Assembly (NCBI GenBank): GCA_964019425.1
Contig: OZ025815.1
Span: 496,001 to 560,000 of the forward strand
DNA length: 64,000 bases
Reading direction: 5' to 3'
DNA from: Flectonema sp. DT1601
Taxonomy: Eukaryota; Euglenozoa; Diplonemea; Diplonemida; Diplonemidae
Below the pieces are notes generated by a model. It was not told the origin of the DNA. It saw nothing but the letters and a program-made list of their open reading frames with translations, and searched no databases. Numbering within the stretch: position 1 is the stretch's first letter; each line of letters begins with the position of its first letter. Made by a program: the position numbers and the translations under genes. Positions 9,252 to 20,052 of the stretch are shown here, in pieces.

Positions 9252-10977
9252 AAGGTAATGTTAGTGTAGGTATACACTCTGCGATTGACGTAAATACCTG
9301 TGCCATGCCTTCATCAAGTCGAACTTGCATGTCCTTCACTTCTTTCTGGAGACGTTCGATAGTCTCGTTCGTTTTCTCTCTCAGGCTGTTGACGTTGTTT
9401 TCTACAACCTGAACTTCGGCCGTTGGTTTCTTCGTTGTCGGGAGTGACCTCTTGACCGCTGCTGCGTACGATGTTCTAGCCTCACGGTACTTAACCACTA
9501 CGGGTTTCGCTGTTTCCTTCGCCTTCACTTCTGTTTCTAACTTTTCAATGAGGATGACAATATCACCACACTGTACAAACCTTGATTCTGGTTTCTTGTC
9601 CAGTGCGATGATAAAGTCACCTCTATCCATCCTTATAAACTTCGACTTCAGTCCTATCTCCAATAGGATGTTCCGGAGTCTGTTGCCCCAGCTGTAAGGT
9701 GCTCCACTGAGACGGTGGAGCCCTTCGCCAAACACTGCGGATGCATATTTGCCAGCACCCTTTCTAACTTTATCAACATCCTTTTGATAAACCACCCTCA
9801 ATCCAATCTTGCCATGTATGATGGTGAGTCCATGGCAGAGGTCATGTTGGGCTTTAAGTATGCCAACTGCCTCTTCGTTCGTTGTCTTGCGGTCCAGCCA
9901 CACTGTAGTGTACTGAGTGGGTGTCTGTCCCGCCACTGATTTGATCCGGAAATAAACATTTCCTATTCCGGAGTTTCTTAATAATGCAACAGCTGCATCC
10001 ACGTCGTTTGGGAGAACAGTGAGTTCTACGAAGTCTTTGCCAACGTATCTGTAGGAGCGTTGATCGACTCTTCCGTGTTGTGACACAACAGCTTTGACAA
10101 TTGCTGTTACAGCTGCCGGGTTTTGGACCTGTGACTTGGTCAACTCTTTAGTTGTTATCCACGCAATTAATTCGTGGGTCACCGGTGGGTTGATCTTCTT
10201 GGCTATTGTTAGAGTTGGCCGGTGGATCGTGCCAGACAAAGCAACGAACCACCAGCTTCTTATTCTTAATTGTCCATCAAACTGGACCGGCGTTTGTATC
10301 TGACTGCAGTCAGTTGCGTGTTGTAGGGCACGTTTTGGAGGTGGTCGTGTGAACACCATCGTCAGTTGCTTCGTTTTGCTGGCCTTTTCAAAGTATTTTT
10401 CGTCCAGGCTTCTTCCTTGTTGAGCCAATGAGAGTATAATTCCATTGGTTTTGCTGTTGAGGTCATCAGTTGGCTGGAGGATCTTGCAATTAAAATGCTC
10501 CTTGTTAAGCTTCGGTGGTGGTCCAGTCATAATCACCGTCTTCGATCTTTGTGCCTCTTTGATTTGAGGGCTTGGTGCCTCATTTGACGGAGGGCTTTGC
10601 TTAGATAGTAATATAACACTTCCTTGTGCCTCGATTTTTTGAGGGCTTATTTGAGTTGCCTCTTTGTTTTGAGGGCTTGTCTTAGTTTGAGTTGCCTCCT
10701 TGTTTTGAGGGCTTGCTTGAAATACTGCTGGAGGTCCTACTGCTGTCACCTCTACTGCGATTCCTTCCGGTACTTCTGGAGAGTCCATCTCCATTTCTTC
10801 CTCTGATACTTCTGGTGATCCTCCCATCACCACGTCTTCGTCTTCGTCTTCGTCTCCTTCTTCTTCTCGGATCTCATTTTTGGCCTGTTCCCTCATCTTC
10901 TTCGCCTCTTTCCTTTCTCTTTCTCTCCTTTCCGCTGCCCTTCTATCTTGCGGACGCATTGCTTTCTTTCCAGCCAT
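9229..10977 (-). CDS. Unrecognised basic/acidic protein, possibly from a mobile element
   Basis: A single open frame of 582 codons from the Met of MAGKKAMRPQ (an upstream in-frame Met at 11031 is less likely). Residues 1-45 are strongly basic (RRAAERRERERKEAKK), 45-80 very acidic (EEEGDEDEDED). Residues about 95-150 hold four imperfect repeats of the form SPQNKEATQ. The remainder looks globular (motifs FVELTVLPNDVDAAV, GLRVVYQKDVDKVRKG) and ends in a predicted coiled coil (EKTNETIERLQKEVKDM). I recognise no family. Its end lies in a 103-bp repeat, and a tRNA gene lies about 490 bp upstream, so an ORF1-like protein of an unknown retroelement is possible. A host gene is equally possible. Confidence 0.55.
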   Translation of the reverse strand: MAGKKAMRPQDRRAAERRERERKEAKKMREQAKNEIREEEGDEDEDEDVVMGGSPEVSEEEMEMDSPEVPEGIAVEVTAVGPPAVFQASPQNKEATQTKTSPQNKEATQISPQKIEAQGSVILLSKQSPPSNEAPSPQIKEAQRSKTVIMTGPPPKLNKEHFNCKILQPTDDLNSKTNGIILSLAQQGRSLDEKYFEKASKTKQLTMVFTRPPPKRALQHATDCSQIQTPVQFDGQLRIRSWWFVALSGTIHRPTLTIAKKINPPVTHELIAWITTKELTKSQVQNPAAVTAIVKAVVSQHGRVDQRSYRYVGKDFVELTVLPNDVDAAVALLRNSGIGNVYFRIKSVAGQTPTQYTTVWLDRKTTNEEAVGILKAQHDLCHGLTIIHGKIGLRVVYQKDVDKVRKGAGKYASAVFGEGLHRLSGAPYSWGNRLRNILLEIGLKSKFIRMDRGDFIIALDKKPESRFVQCGDIVILIEKLETEVKAKETAKPVVVKYREARTSYAAAVKRSLPTTKKPTAEVQVVENNVNSLREKTNETIERLQKEVKDMQVRLDEGMAQVFTSIAECIPTLTLPLVTVSQN

Positions 10978-11340
10978 TTTAATTTTTTTTTTACGGCTAG
11001 GAAGGTTCCCAAAAAAAAGGTACAGCGACAAATGTAAAGCTGGGTAGACGACGAATTATCTTTTGTGCACAGAGACAAGGGATCCATGAGAACAAAGGAT
11101 CAAGAGAAGAAGGGCACATTCCCCATCCCAAACCCAGAAACATGAGAACTCATTGAATTGAAGGGTCATGTCTTTTCAAGTCGAAAAATGCTTAAATGCT
11201 GAAGAAGACTGTCGTCCCCAGCTCGCGGGTTTTCCCTGTCGCTGTATGTCGAGACAACGATCAGAGTCAGTAGAAAGATTGTACAAATTTGTTGTATAAT
11301 GAGAAAGGACAAAGAAAGTAGTTTCCATTTTATCTTCCCG

Positions 11341-11422
<82 letters not shown>

Positions 11423-11427
11423 AAAAA
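11341..11427 (+). repeat. 87-nt A tract
   Basis: Sixty-nine A, one G, then seventeen A, the longest homopolymer in the window. It sits 41 bp before the tRNA-Arg gene. It could be a retroelement tail or simply one of the many A/T runs of this genome. Confidence 0.9.
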
Positions 11428-11468
11428 CTTTTATTTATTAATAAATAAAAAAAAAAAACGCTAGGTGG

Positions 11469-11540
11469 GCTCGTGTGGCGCAATGGAAGCGCGTCGGTTT
11501 CCGGAGCCGGAGGTTGCGGGTTCGAGCCCCGCCACGGGTA
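11469..11540 (+). tRNA. tRNA-Arg (CCG)
   Basis: A complete 72-nt cloverleaf without intron. The acceptor stem GCTCGTG/CACGGGT has two wobble pairs; the D stem GGCGC/GCGC is perfect; the anticodon stem TCGGT/GCCGG encloses loop TTCCGGA with anticodon CCG (reads CGG, Arg). The T arm is GCGGG-TTCGAGC-CCCGC and the discriminator is A. The internal A and B boxes are intact, and a T run follows. It is the only intact RNA gene found. Confidence 0.92.
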
Positions 11541-11542
11541 TA

Positions 11543-11552
11543 TTTTTTTTTT
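11543..11552 (+). terminator. Pol III T-run terminator of tRNA-Arg
   Basis: Ten consecutive T starting 2 nt after the discriminator base. Confidence 0.85.
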
Positions 11553-11727
11553 CTTGTCTTTCTAAACTCCGGCCGCAACCAAGTAATCGGATTATTCTTC
11601 CTCAGCTTAGGGACCTGTAGAATGAATTATTTTATTATTTTATTCCAATGCACATTAATATAATCAAATACTAATTAAAATCTAAATTCTAAATATTATC
11701 AGCAAAAAACTGAAGAAAGTAATGTCT

Positions 11728-12537
11728 TTAGTGTACTTCCCTAATTCTGGTGTCTTGCTGCGCATGAATTCGCCGCATCGAGTCCCATAGTGTGGCTCGC
11801 AACTCCTGCAGCTCTTCAAGCGATGAATCTGCGCTGAGTCCCTTTCCTTGTAATTGTTGCAACTTATTTCGGAGTCCCTGTACCTCGTTTTCCCTGCGTT
11901 TAGCAACAATCTGAAGAGCAGTAACATTGATAACTGCAGGATCAATCAACGACATGCGATGAGATAAGTCGGACTTCAGGTAGGACACCAGTTCTGGCAT
12001 GTACTCATCAGGAGTGCTTACAGATGTCGAAGGGGGTTTTTTTATTTCACAAGAAATTACATTTGTAATTTGTGAACTGCCAGGGAGACGCACTGCGGCA
12101 TCCTCATCCACCGAAAAAGAAAGAACCCAGGCCATTCCCGAACGGGGTTTCGATGCACCCACCTCGCGAATTTCTGATGTCGAGATAGCCAACCTTAACT
12201 GCTGCTGTGGAAACAAAATCCGCAAGCAGTTATCTTCTATCAATATCGAGTAGTCCGTTACAAGGGTGTAATCTGTCATCCCTTTAATGCCGGTGCACTT
12301 TAGGTTTTCGATTGGCGGAGGCTTTGGACTAGCCTTCTTACTGTGTCCTGGAATATTTGGTTGCATCCCTGAACTCGCCATCATCTCAGTTTGAACAGCT
12401 GCCAACCGAACTCTCTGTAACACGGGTGTATGATTTCTTCTCTTCCTCCCACTTTGAGGCGTTCTCACTTCTTCGTCGGACTCGTCTCTCACTTCTTCTC
12501 TTTTCGCCTTCTGCCTCCGAAATGTTTTTGGTGGCAT
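11728..12537 (-). CDS. Unrecognised 269-residue protein with C-terminal coiled coil
   Basis: Single exon starting MPPKTFRRQKAKRE. Residues 1-50 are basic with charged clusters (RDESDEEVRTPQSGRKRR), which looks like a nuclear localisation signal. Residues about 75-170 look globular and beta-rich (TDYTLVTDYSILIED, AWVLSFSVDEDAAV). Residues about 205-269 are helical with Leu heptads (NEVQGLRNKLQQLQ, SLEELQELRATLW). There are no cysteine motifs, signal peptide or membrane segment. It lies 146 bp downstream of the 737-residue gene in the same orientation. A nuclear structural or chromatin role is a guess from composition only. Confidence 0.7.
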   Translation of the reverse strand: MPPKTFRRQKAKREEVRDESDEEVRTPQSGRKRRNHTPVLQRVRLAAVQTEMMASSGMQPNIPGHSKKASPKPPPIENLKCTGIKGMTDYTLVTDYSILIEDNCLRILFPQQQLRLAISTSEIREVGASKPRSGMAWVLSFSVDEDAAVRLPGSSQITNVISCEIKKPPSTSVSTPDEYMPELVSYLKSDLSHRMSLIDPAVINVTALQIVAKRRENEVQGLRNKLQQLQGKGLSADSSLEELQELRATLWDSMRRIHAQQDTRIREVH

Positions 12538-12683
12538 TATATCGCTTTATCCGCTGTTAAGAATGAAAAGCTTAAAAAGACAAATTTACAACTCGGACCA
12601 CACAAGGCAATTCGATCTATATTTGCCATGAATAATACATAACTAAATGGGCAGTCTATGCAAGGTATTAACACCATAAATAA

Positions 12684-14897
12684 TTACTTGTTGAAGGTCA
12701 TCTGTGTGTGCATGTGAGGGGTCGGCACTGGTCTTCTTACATGGGAAGGAGCCTGTGTAGATGTTGGGTAGAGAGTACTTTGATTTCGAGGAGCAGAGTA
12801 ATGTTGAATGAGTGTTGAAACAGCAGAAGAACGAGAAGTTGACATCGGATCACGAAGGCGGATGCGAGGAACAGGAAGTTTATAGAGAGAATGATCAGCT
12901 TCAGATGGGCGACCACCGGTCCACTTTGGTGCAACTATGTCATGGAATTCACCATTAGTGCCCCACTCCATTCCATCACCTCTTCTAATTGGAGGCGCTT
13001 CTGTATTATCTTGATAAATGCGCAACTGCCTCTCAAGCAACGATGCGTCTCGCAGGGTGCCGTGGTGTCTGGCTCTTAGATCATCTACTTCAGCATTGGC
13101 TTGTCTCACACCATCCTCTTCGTGGTACAATGCGAGTTTATAAATATTGTGTTTTGGTAAACAACGTTTACACAATCCGTGATGTGGTTTAGAGAATTCC
13201 TCTGCTGATATTGTAACGTGCCAGGTATCAGAAGTATCTCCAACAACTTGGAAGGGATGCACACCATCGAGTTCATGTGGACGCCACCCGTTGTGTGGAT
13301 TCTTACTCGTTATGACGTCTTCGTCTTCGTCACCAATATAAGTCACTACCCAGATACCATTTCGCGATATTATTTTAGACTTCTCGTTATTAGTGTCACA
13401 GGTCCATATCGCACTGCATTCTTCCACTTCTTCACTCTCGGGATTCCAACTTCCTTCTTGCAAAGTGTATCTTCCCTCAACCTTCTGAGGACCATACTTT
13501 CCAGGGAGGACCTCTCCATTTCTTCTGACATCTGCCCAACCTCCTGAAAGTGAAACGTAAAGTGTTTCTGGGACTTCTGGTGGTGGATATTCAGGTTCCT
13601 CCAATGATTTTATGTAAGCAATGTGAGTCTCTTCTTTCTTCTTCAGCCCTTCAACAATAGAATCCAACCTCTTCTGCATTCGGTTGTTTTCAGCAAGAGC
13701 TTTCTCATATCGGATATTGAACTGAGATGTGGATGTTTCCAGACGATTTATCTTTTTTTGCATCGACATACGTTCAGGTGTTGTCATTGGATCGAATTCG
13801 TAAGGGAATATGTCGTCTCGCTGTGGAGTGTTTCCAAAAACATTTATTTTTGACAGACGGTGAGAAAGATCCTCGGTAGTTAACCTCTCTACTTCAGCTA
13901 ATGATTTTAACATGGCATAGACTCCTTCTTCAGTAAGATCTTCTTGTTGTCCAAAACGTGTTTTTGTCCACACAGCTAATGACTGACTGTGTCTTACTGA
14001 CGCAATAGTCAAGTCTACCAAAACTGTAAACTCATTCTCTGTAAACGGATCGTGGTCAGACATGTATTGTTTTAGTTGTGTAATGTCAGCAGCGTGCTCG
14101 TGATCTGCTACTTCTTGAGGATTCAAGTCGCCTGATAGGTTGGAAATTTCATGCTGTAGTCGAATGTTATCAAGTTCTATTTCTTGGAGTTGTTCTAAAG
14201 CTTCCTCCTGACTCTTTTCCGCTTCAATCAGCTGCTCCTGCAGTGACTGTGGCGATGAAATAATTGAATTTAATCGCATTTCTCTTTGCAAAACAAGAGC
14301 TGCAGACCTCGCAGCTGTGACTAATTCAACTGGAGTCATGGCGTGGTGGATTGCAAGTGTTTCTAACATTTCTTTTATCTCCTGTAAGTTTGCTTCTTTG
14401 AAATCAGCCCATCCAGGAACAGATGTCATGTTCATCGCTTCATCCCAAATTACTTCAACTTGTTCTTCGCGGATTCCTTCGAAGGTCAATTTTGACATTT
14501 TCGTGAAAGTTGATTTCTTAATACCATGTTCAATATGTCCTTGGCCAGGGAGGTGGTGGTCGGGAAACACATTAGGAGCGTGTTGTTGAAGTGCTATTCC
14601 GATATTAAAAATCTCCGCCACAGTGTCGTGAAAGAAAACCGTATGTTGGTTAGTTGCTAGTCCAGCATGAGCAGGGTTTAGAACGTCTGAAATCATTAAT
14701 TTTTTCTTCTTTATCGGTTTCACTAATTCTGATTCGTCTATCGATTCGATCGTACGCAGTTTATCTTCCCACGACATGCGTTGCCATTGCGCTTCAGTGG
14801 CTTTATCTCTCGCAGCACTAAGTAGATTATGGTTAACGCTTAGTACCTTAACCTTTGCTGCTTCGTTTGCTGCAGCCCCATTGGGGACGTAACTCAT
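12684..14897 (-). CDS. Unrecognised 737-residue coiled-coil protein
   Basis: Single exon, start MSYVPNGAAANEA. Residues about 65-190 are globular. Residues about 215-265 (LQEQLIEAEKSQEEALEQLQ) and 385-440 (MQKKINRLETS, NNRMQKRLDSIVEGL) are strong coiled coils. Residues about 450-570 look like a beta-rich module with conserved-looking Trp and Gly (SLSGGWADVRRNGEVLPGKYG, SRNGIWVVTYIGDED). The tail is Ser/Pro rich. No membrane segment or catalytic motif is seen. The first 24 codons and the upstream DNA are included in the tandem duplication to the right. A scaffold role is possible but unproven. Confidence 0.75.
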   Translation of the reverse strand: MSYVPNGAAANEAAKVKVLSVNHNLLSAARDKATEAQWQRMSWEDKLRTIESIDESELVKPIKKKKLMISDVLNPAHAGLATNQHTVFFHDTVAEIFNIGIALQQHAPNVFPDHHLPGQGHIEHGIKKSTFTKMSKLTFEGIREEQVEVIWDEAMNMTSVPGWADFKEANLQEIKEMLETLAIHHAMTPVELVTAARSAALVLQREMRLNSIISSPQSLQEQLIEAEKSQEEALEQLQEIELDNIRLQHEISNLSGDLNPQEVADHEHAADITQLKQYMSDHDPFTENEFTVLVDLTIASVRHSQSLAVWTKTRFGQQEDLTEEGVYAMLKSLAEVERLTTEDLSHRLSKINVFGNTPQRDDIFPYEFDPMTTPERMSMQKKINRLETSTSQFNIRYEKALAENNRMQKRLDSIVEGLKKKEETHIAYIKSLEEPEYPPPEVPETLYVSLSGGWADVRRNGEVLPGKYGPQKVEGRYTLQEGSWNPESEEVEECSAIWTCDTNNEKSKIISRNGIWVVTYIGDEDEDVITSKNPHNGWRPHELDGVHPFQVVGDTSDTWHVTISAEEFSKPHHGLCKRCLPKHNIYKLALYHEEDGVRQANAEVDDLRARHHGTLRDASLLERQLRIYQDNTEAPPIRRGDGMEWGTNGEFHDIVAPKWTGGRPSEADHSLYKLPVPRIRLRDPMSTSRSSAVSTLIQHYSAPRNQSTLYPTSTQAPSHVRRPVPTPHMHTQMTFNK

Positions 14898-15855
14898 GTT
14901 ATTTTCTGCTTATTAGAAATAAAGTTATCCCTCTGAAGAACCTCAAACTACCCACCACCAACTAAACGCATCTAAACACGTAGTTTGTGGAAAAAGAAGA
15001 AGAAAAAAAAATAGATTTCCAAGGGAAAACGTTGGCAGAGGAGAGGGATAAAATGATTCTGAACTATCAAGTACAAGGGAATAACAATCTTCCAAGGGGT
15101 AAGGTAATAACAAAAAAGTTTATTAACGAGCTTTTCGTTTTTTTTCTTTTAAAGTTTTCCCTCTGAAATCTTAATCATTGATCATTGATAGGGTTGCAGG
15201 TTTGCTAAGCGAAGTCTGCTTCTATTTAATCCCTTTTCTCCATCAAGAAAGACAGCCATTGCAAAGAAATAAACGAAGAGAGATTAAAAACGTTCGCGAA
15301 AAGATAGCGAATGATGCTTCGATTAGCATCACCCAACTGTATTTATTTTATTATATAAAAGGGAAAGAAATTCTGATTCGCTGGTGTCCACGCACAATTG
15401 TTTTCCGCGACATGTCCGCAATTCAACAGTGAAAGGAAGGAAAGAAAGAAAAAAGAAAAAAAAAAGGTAAGGCGCGTTCTCAACGAAGAAAAAAAAAAAA
15501 GAAAGAAAAAAGTGAAAACGAACTAAAGGTCATCTTACACCACTACTGCAAGAACTTAACAATTTCGATTTCGGCAAAGGGGAACTTTAAATTCCCCATT
15601 ACCCCCTATGGAGCAAAGTCATCTAACAACGGGCTTCTTATTAAATTTACTTACAGTATCAAGTTACCTCCGAGTAGGTAATGTAGGAACGGTAATAAAC
15701 TTTATAATACCAAAATAAGTGACTTGATTGCAAAAGAAGATTGATTGTATCAGCTCCGGTAGGTTGTGTAAGGTTAATTTCATAGTAAACAAAGAGAGGG
15801 AGCAAAAAACTGACAACTCTCTGGCAATCACGCAAACATAAATTCAATCGAGGAA
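14898..15855. other. Intergenic spacer, duplicated in unit B
   Basis: Region between the start of the 737-residue gene and the stop of GH31 copy A. It must hold the promoter of the former and the 3' end of the latter. It contains purine-rich runs near 15,440-15,520. No further gene is seen. Confidence 0.6.
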
Positions 15856-18800
15856 TCACGCAGCGGTCTGCAAGATTTCCACAGAATAGTCATCGCGAGG
15901 ATCATCTTTATTTTTGGCTGCGAGTTTTGAAATTTCAGTCGTAGCGTTAGCGAACAAAGATGGGAATTGTGCGACCATCTTAGTGAAGGTTCCAACATCA
16001 TGTCCAGCAAGATAAGAGAGAGCATCACCCATTGCTGACACTTTCGACAACGGAGCACCAGCTGGATCGACGACATTCGCTCCAGGAGCATGACGAACCT
16101 CGTCAAGGTTATCTTTTGATAATCTTCCTCTAAAGATCTTTCCTTTCATTCCATTAATCCCAACTGGTGCAACAGGAGATGTAATTTCAAAGGTCAATGT
16201 TGATGTGATTCGCTGCTGCTCTCCCTCGACGATCAACGCACCTTCACTACCGTCATATGACCAACTGCTGTCACCTCCCCATCTTTTAAAGTTAAGAGAT
16301 TCCCCATTGATCTTTACATTAGTTGGGACCATTGAAGAGATGGCTTTGATGGATATCTTTCTCGTTGGTAGCTGTCCAACAAACGAACCAGAAGTACTAA
16401 CTGTAACCTTCAGAGTGTTTCCATTTCTGGTGTAGCTGGTGACAATCTCAGAACTCTTACTCTGCAAGTAGTCGTATGAGTGACCGTCATCTTCATAGAT
16501 AGTGTAGTTACCATTCATTGCTCCAGGGTAAATCTGTTTTGTTTCGTATGTATTCATCCCACTAAGTGTGCACATAAAACAATAATAATAAAACAACCAT
16601 ACCGCAAGTACAAGTTCCGAGTACTGTCTGCTTGCAAGACCGATTGTGTCTCCAGTCTTAACAGGGATCTCAGGAATGATAGCTCCCGCCTTTATAAATA
16701 CTGGAACTTCGTAGTTTGTGAAGCTTCTTGAAATGACCTTTGGACCAGAATACAGCTGGTGGGTGTCCTTCTCAACCCAGTTGCCTGGTGGAACCCAAAC
16801 TTGTTGTTTAGTGAGACCACATGGCTCTTCCAGAATCTGTTTGTAGTTTTTATGATGAAATGCTTGTTGTGATTCCAAAAAGTTACTAAAATAAAATGGT
16901 ACATACTCTTCCCATGTACCCAGAGCATCCCGCTGACGCTGTGACAGGTGCAACAAGCATTTGATCACCAAACATGTATTGACGAGTTGTGTAGTGCTGA
17001 CCGAGATTGCTGTCCATACTAATTGGGTACGCATTCTCTTCATTTGGCCAGTAGTAATACATCGGGCGGGTAATACCAAGACCAGTGTCATAAGCTACCT
17101 TTGTCTGAGTGTAGATGTAAGGAAGAAGTCGGGTTCTTGAAAGGAGTGCTTCTTTGTTCATGTCGCTGTAGGCCTTTGGAACATTGTACGGGCGTACGTT
17201 GGAACAGTCTGTTGAGGCGGATGGGAACTTCGCACATCCTCCAGCAGACATTCCTCTGTCGTGAGATCTCATAATTCCACTCCAGGACCCCAACTGAATC
17301 CATCTTGTGTACATTTCATGATCATCACCTGGTCCTTCAATATCGTGAGACCAGAATCCCCAACCGACGTTTGACGCTGTTGCTGAGAAGTAACTCTGGT
17401 AGGCGAGGTTCTGCCACGATAGTGAAGCGACATCTCCACTGAACCCATGTTGGTAACGGTGGTTACCTAAACCTCCCCATCTTGCGTGTACAACTCCTGT
17501 TTTGGTTAGGATGTTAAAGAAGTAACCCACCCCGTGTTAAATGAAGAAAGATACAAACCTCTCTTGTTGGTGCAATCCTTTCCACCTGAAACTTTGCAAC
17601 GTCTGATAGAGTCAGTTACTCTCATTTTGTCTGTCCAAATAGTTGGGTTCATCTTCTCTCTTGGTCCATCCTGACCAGTGTTTCCAGCACTCTCACCCTG
17701 TTGCCAGTCGATCCACCAGAAGTCCATACCATCGTTTTCAATAGCACGCAAAACGATGTCTTCAAGAGCGTACACGTAAGTCTTGTTAGTGAGTGTGAAA
17801 GGAATCCCTTTTGGACCTCCTGGGTTGCTTGGATCCAGTCCCATGTTTTGACAAACTTCGAGATACAGATCTTCCCATTTCCCGATCCCAGTAGCGTCGT
17901 GGAGGTTGGCAGCAACGTTTACTCCATTGCTGTGAAGGTATTCCATTGTGTCCTATTTTGGGGTTTTTTTTTTCTTTCTTTAAAAAACACACACAAACAC
18001 TACCTAGTAGAATGAAATAATAAACACACCTGTGGGTATGGGTACAGGTTACGATCCCAAGAGAAACCAGACCAGTCATCCTTCTTATGCCAGTTCATGT
18101 CCAGAACCACAATGTCTAACGGCATACCGTGATCAGCGTATTCTTTTAGGATGTTTCTGACTCCAACATTCTCATAGTCATACCAACGAGTAAACCAAAC
18201 ACCGTGATTATTTCTAGGAAAGATAGGAACCTTACCTCCTACCTTAGTGTAATCTCTGAGAGCATCAGTGTAATCCTGTGAGTACGCAAACAGGTACAAG
18301 TCAATGTCAGCAGCGTTCTTGTGCATTTTACCAGCCTCGTCGGCCCACCAGTCATCGTCGTCAAGGCAAGGCACACCTGTGTCATTAACAAGAGCCCAAC
18401 CACTTTTACTGATCAGTCCATACTCGCAATGAGGAGCTTTGTTGACAGTGCAGTCGAGAGTGACGTTTCCGGTTCTGTCTAAGGTACGGAAAGTACCCCT
18501 GAGATTACCTTTGTCAGAGGCTGAGGTCTCACCGAATGACCAGGTGTTGAATGTTGATCCTCCTGTTGGTGAAACTTTTAATGCTCCTACAGAGAAATTC
18601 GTGTACGACAACACCAACTTATTGGTAGTGATCGTCAATGGACTTCCCTGTGATGTCTGAAAGACCGGGACACCGGTCTTTCTGTTAACAAATGCAAGAG
18701 TTGGCCTATCTTCAAAGGTACCCTTAGCAGAGTATTCCATTCTAATTAATCGATCAGTCAAGACAGTGAATCTAGCCTTCTTATCAGATGAGTAAACGAT

Positions 18801-18899
18801 GGCTTTTGGGTCAGCCACGGAGTCGTAAGGAAGGATTTCATATTTCGTAATCGTGGCAACGCATAACGTTGCGAGCGCCACAAGTGGCCCGGCGAACAT
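15856..18899 (-). CDS. GH31 family alpha-glucosidase-like secreted enzyme, copy A
   Basis: Five exons: complement(join(15856..16533, 16603..16836, 16907..17496, 17559..17952, 18030..18899)), 921 residues; all junctions are GT-AG and keep frame. A short hydrophobic N-terminus (MFAGPLVALATLCVATIT) suggests secretion. An N-terminal mutarotase-like beta domain is followed by the GH31 barrel. The nucleophile motif WWIDWQQGE gives Asp372, and GFWSHDIEG gives the acid/base Asp473, at the normal family spacing. The C-terminal beta domains include VWVPPGNWVE and NYTIYEDDG, which are standard for GH31. The last 80 residues are an extra tail. Known of the family: retaining hydrolysis of alpha-linked glucosides or xylosides; the exact substrate cannot be read. 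A near-identical second copy follows at 20053. Confidence 0.93.
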
Positions 18900-19050
18900 T
18901 TTATACTATTTTACTGATGAAAAGAATTTAAAAAGAGAGAATACCTTGAGATGGTTGAGTGAAGCATCATTGCGAGTCTTCGTACCAATCCGTTGTTAAT
19001 AAAAATCCACAAAAATAATATCCGTGTAGGGGAGAGTAAGCACAATACTT

Positions 19051-19122
19051 ATTATGGTTAACGCTTAGTACCTTAACCTTTGCTGCTTCGTTTGCTGCAG
19101 CCCCATTGGGGACGTAACTCAT
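19051..19122 (-). pseudogene. Duplicated 5' fragment (24 codons) of the 737-residue gene
   Basis: Start codon and first 24 codons of the gene at 12684-14897, carried along at the left edge of duplication unit B. It runs straight into the end of unit A, so it cannot make the full protein. Its upstream promoter region is duplicated too and may still drive transcription leftwards into the GH31 copy A promoter region. Confidence 0.85.
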
Positions 19123-20052
19123 GTTATTTTCTGCTTATTAGAAATAAAGTTATCCCTCTGAAGAACCTCAAACTACCCACCACCAACTAAGCGCATCTAA
19201 ACACGTAGTTTGTGGAAGAAGAAAAAAAAAAATAGATTTCCAAGGAAAAACGTTGGCAGAGGAGAGGGATAAAATGATTCTGAACTATCAAGTACAAGGG
19301 AATAACAATCTTCCAAGGGAAGGCAATAACAGAAAAGTTTATTAACGAGATTTTCGTTTTTTTCTTTTAAAGTTTTCCCTCTGAAATCTTAATCATTGAT
19401 CATTGATAGGGTTGCAGGTTTGCTAAGCGAAGTCTGCTTCTATTTAATCCCTTTTCTCCATCAAGAAAGACAGCCATTGCAAATAAATAAACGAAGAGAG
19501 ATTAAAAACGTTCGCGAAAAGATAGCGAATGATGCTTCGATTAGCATCACCCAACTGTATTTATTTTATTATATAAAAGGGAAAGAAATTCTGATTCGCT
19601 GGTGTCCACGCACAATTGTTTTCCGCGACATGTCCGCAAATTCAACAGTGAAAGGAAGGAAAGAAAGAAAGAAAAAAAGGTAAGGCGCGTTCTCAACGAA
19701 GAAAGAAAAAAAGTGAATATTAAATAAAGCACCTTACACCACTACTGCAAGAACTTAACAATTTCAATTTCGGCAAAGGGGAACTTTAAATTCCCCATTC
19801 CCCCCTATGGAGCAAAGTCATCTAACAACGGGCTTCTTATTAAATTTACTTACAGCATCAAGTTACCTCTGAGTAGGTAATGTAGGAACGGTAATAAACT
19901 TTATAATACCAAAATAAGTGACTTGATTGCAAAAGAAGATTGATTGTATCAGCTCCGGTAGGTTGTGTAAGGTTAATTTCAAAGTAAACAAAGAGGGAGC
20001 AAAAAACTGACAACTCTCTGGCAATCACGCAAACATAAATTCAATCGAGGAA
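19123..20052. other. Intergenic spacer of unit B
   Basis: Copy of 14898-15855 with small substitutions and shorter purine runs. No gene is seen. Confidence 0.6.

Larger units (their letters stand above)
14826..19048. repeat. Tandem duplication unit A (4.2 kb)
   Basis: This unit starts within the 737-residue gene (24 codons in) and ends at CACAATAC at 19048. It is repeated at 19051-24482. Across the glucosidase exons the spacing to unit B is constant at 4,197 bp and the predicted protein pieces are the same; the intergenic part (14,900-15,850) differs by scattered substitutions and about 28 bp of small indels in A/T-rich runs. Confidence 0.92.

Noticed and set aside
11728-12200. Similarity of the C-terminal helix of the 269-residue protein to the K-box of plant MADS proteins
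   Set aside because: The likeness (SLEELQELRATLWDS) is short and typical of any coiled coil; there is no MADS domain in the protein.
15828-16106. Short open frames overlapping the last GH31 exons (and their copies at 20,025-20,303)
   Set aside because: Out-of-frame shadows of the GH31 exons; they repeat simply because the gene is duplicated.
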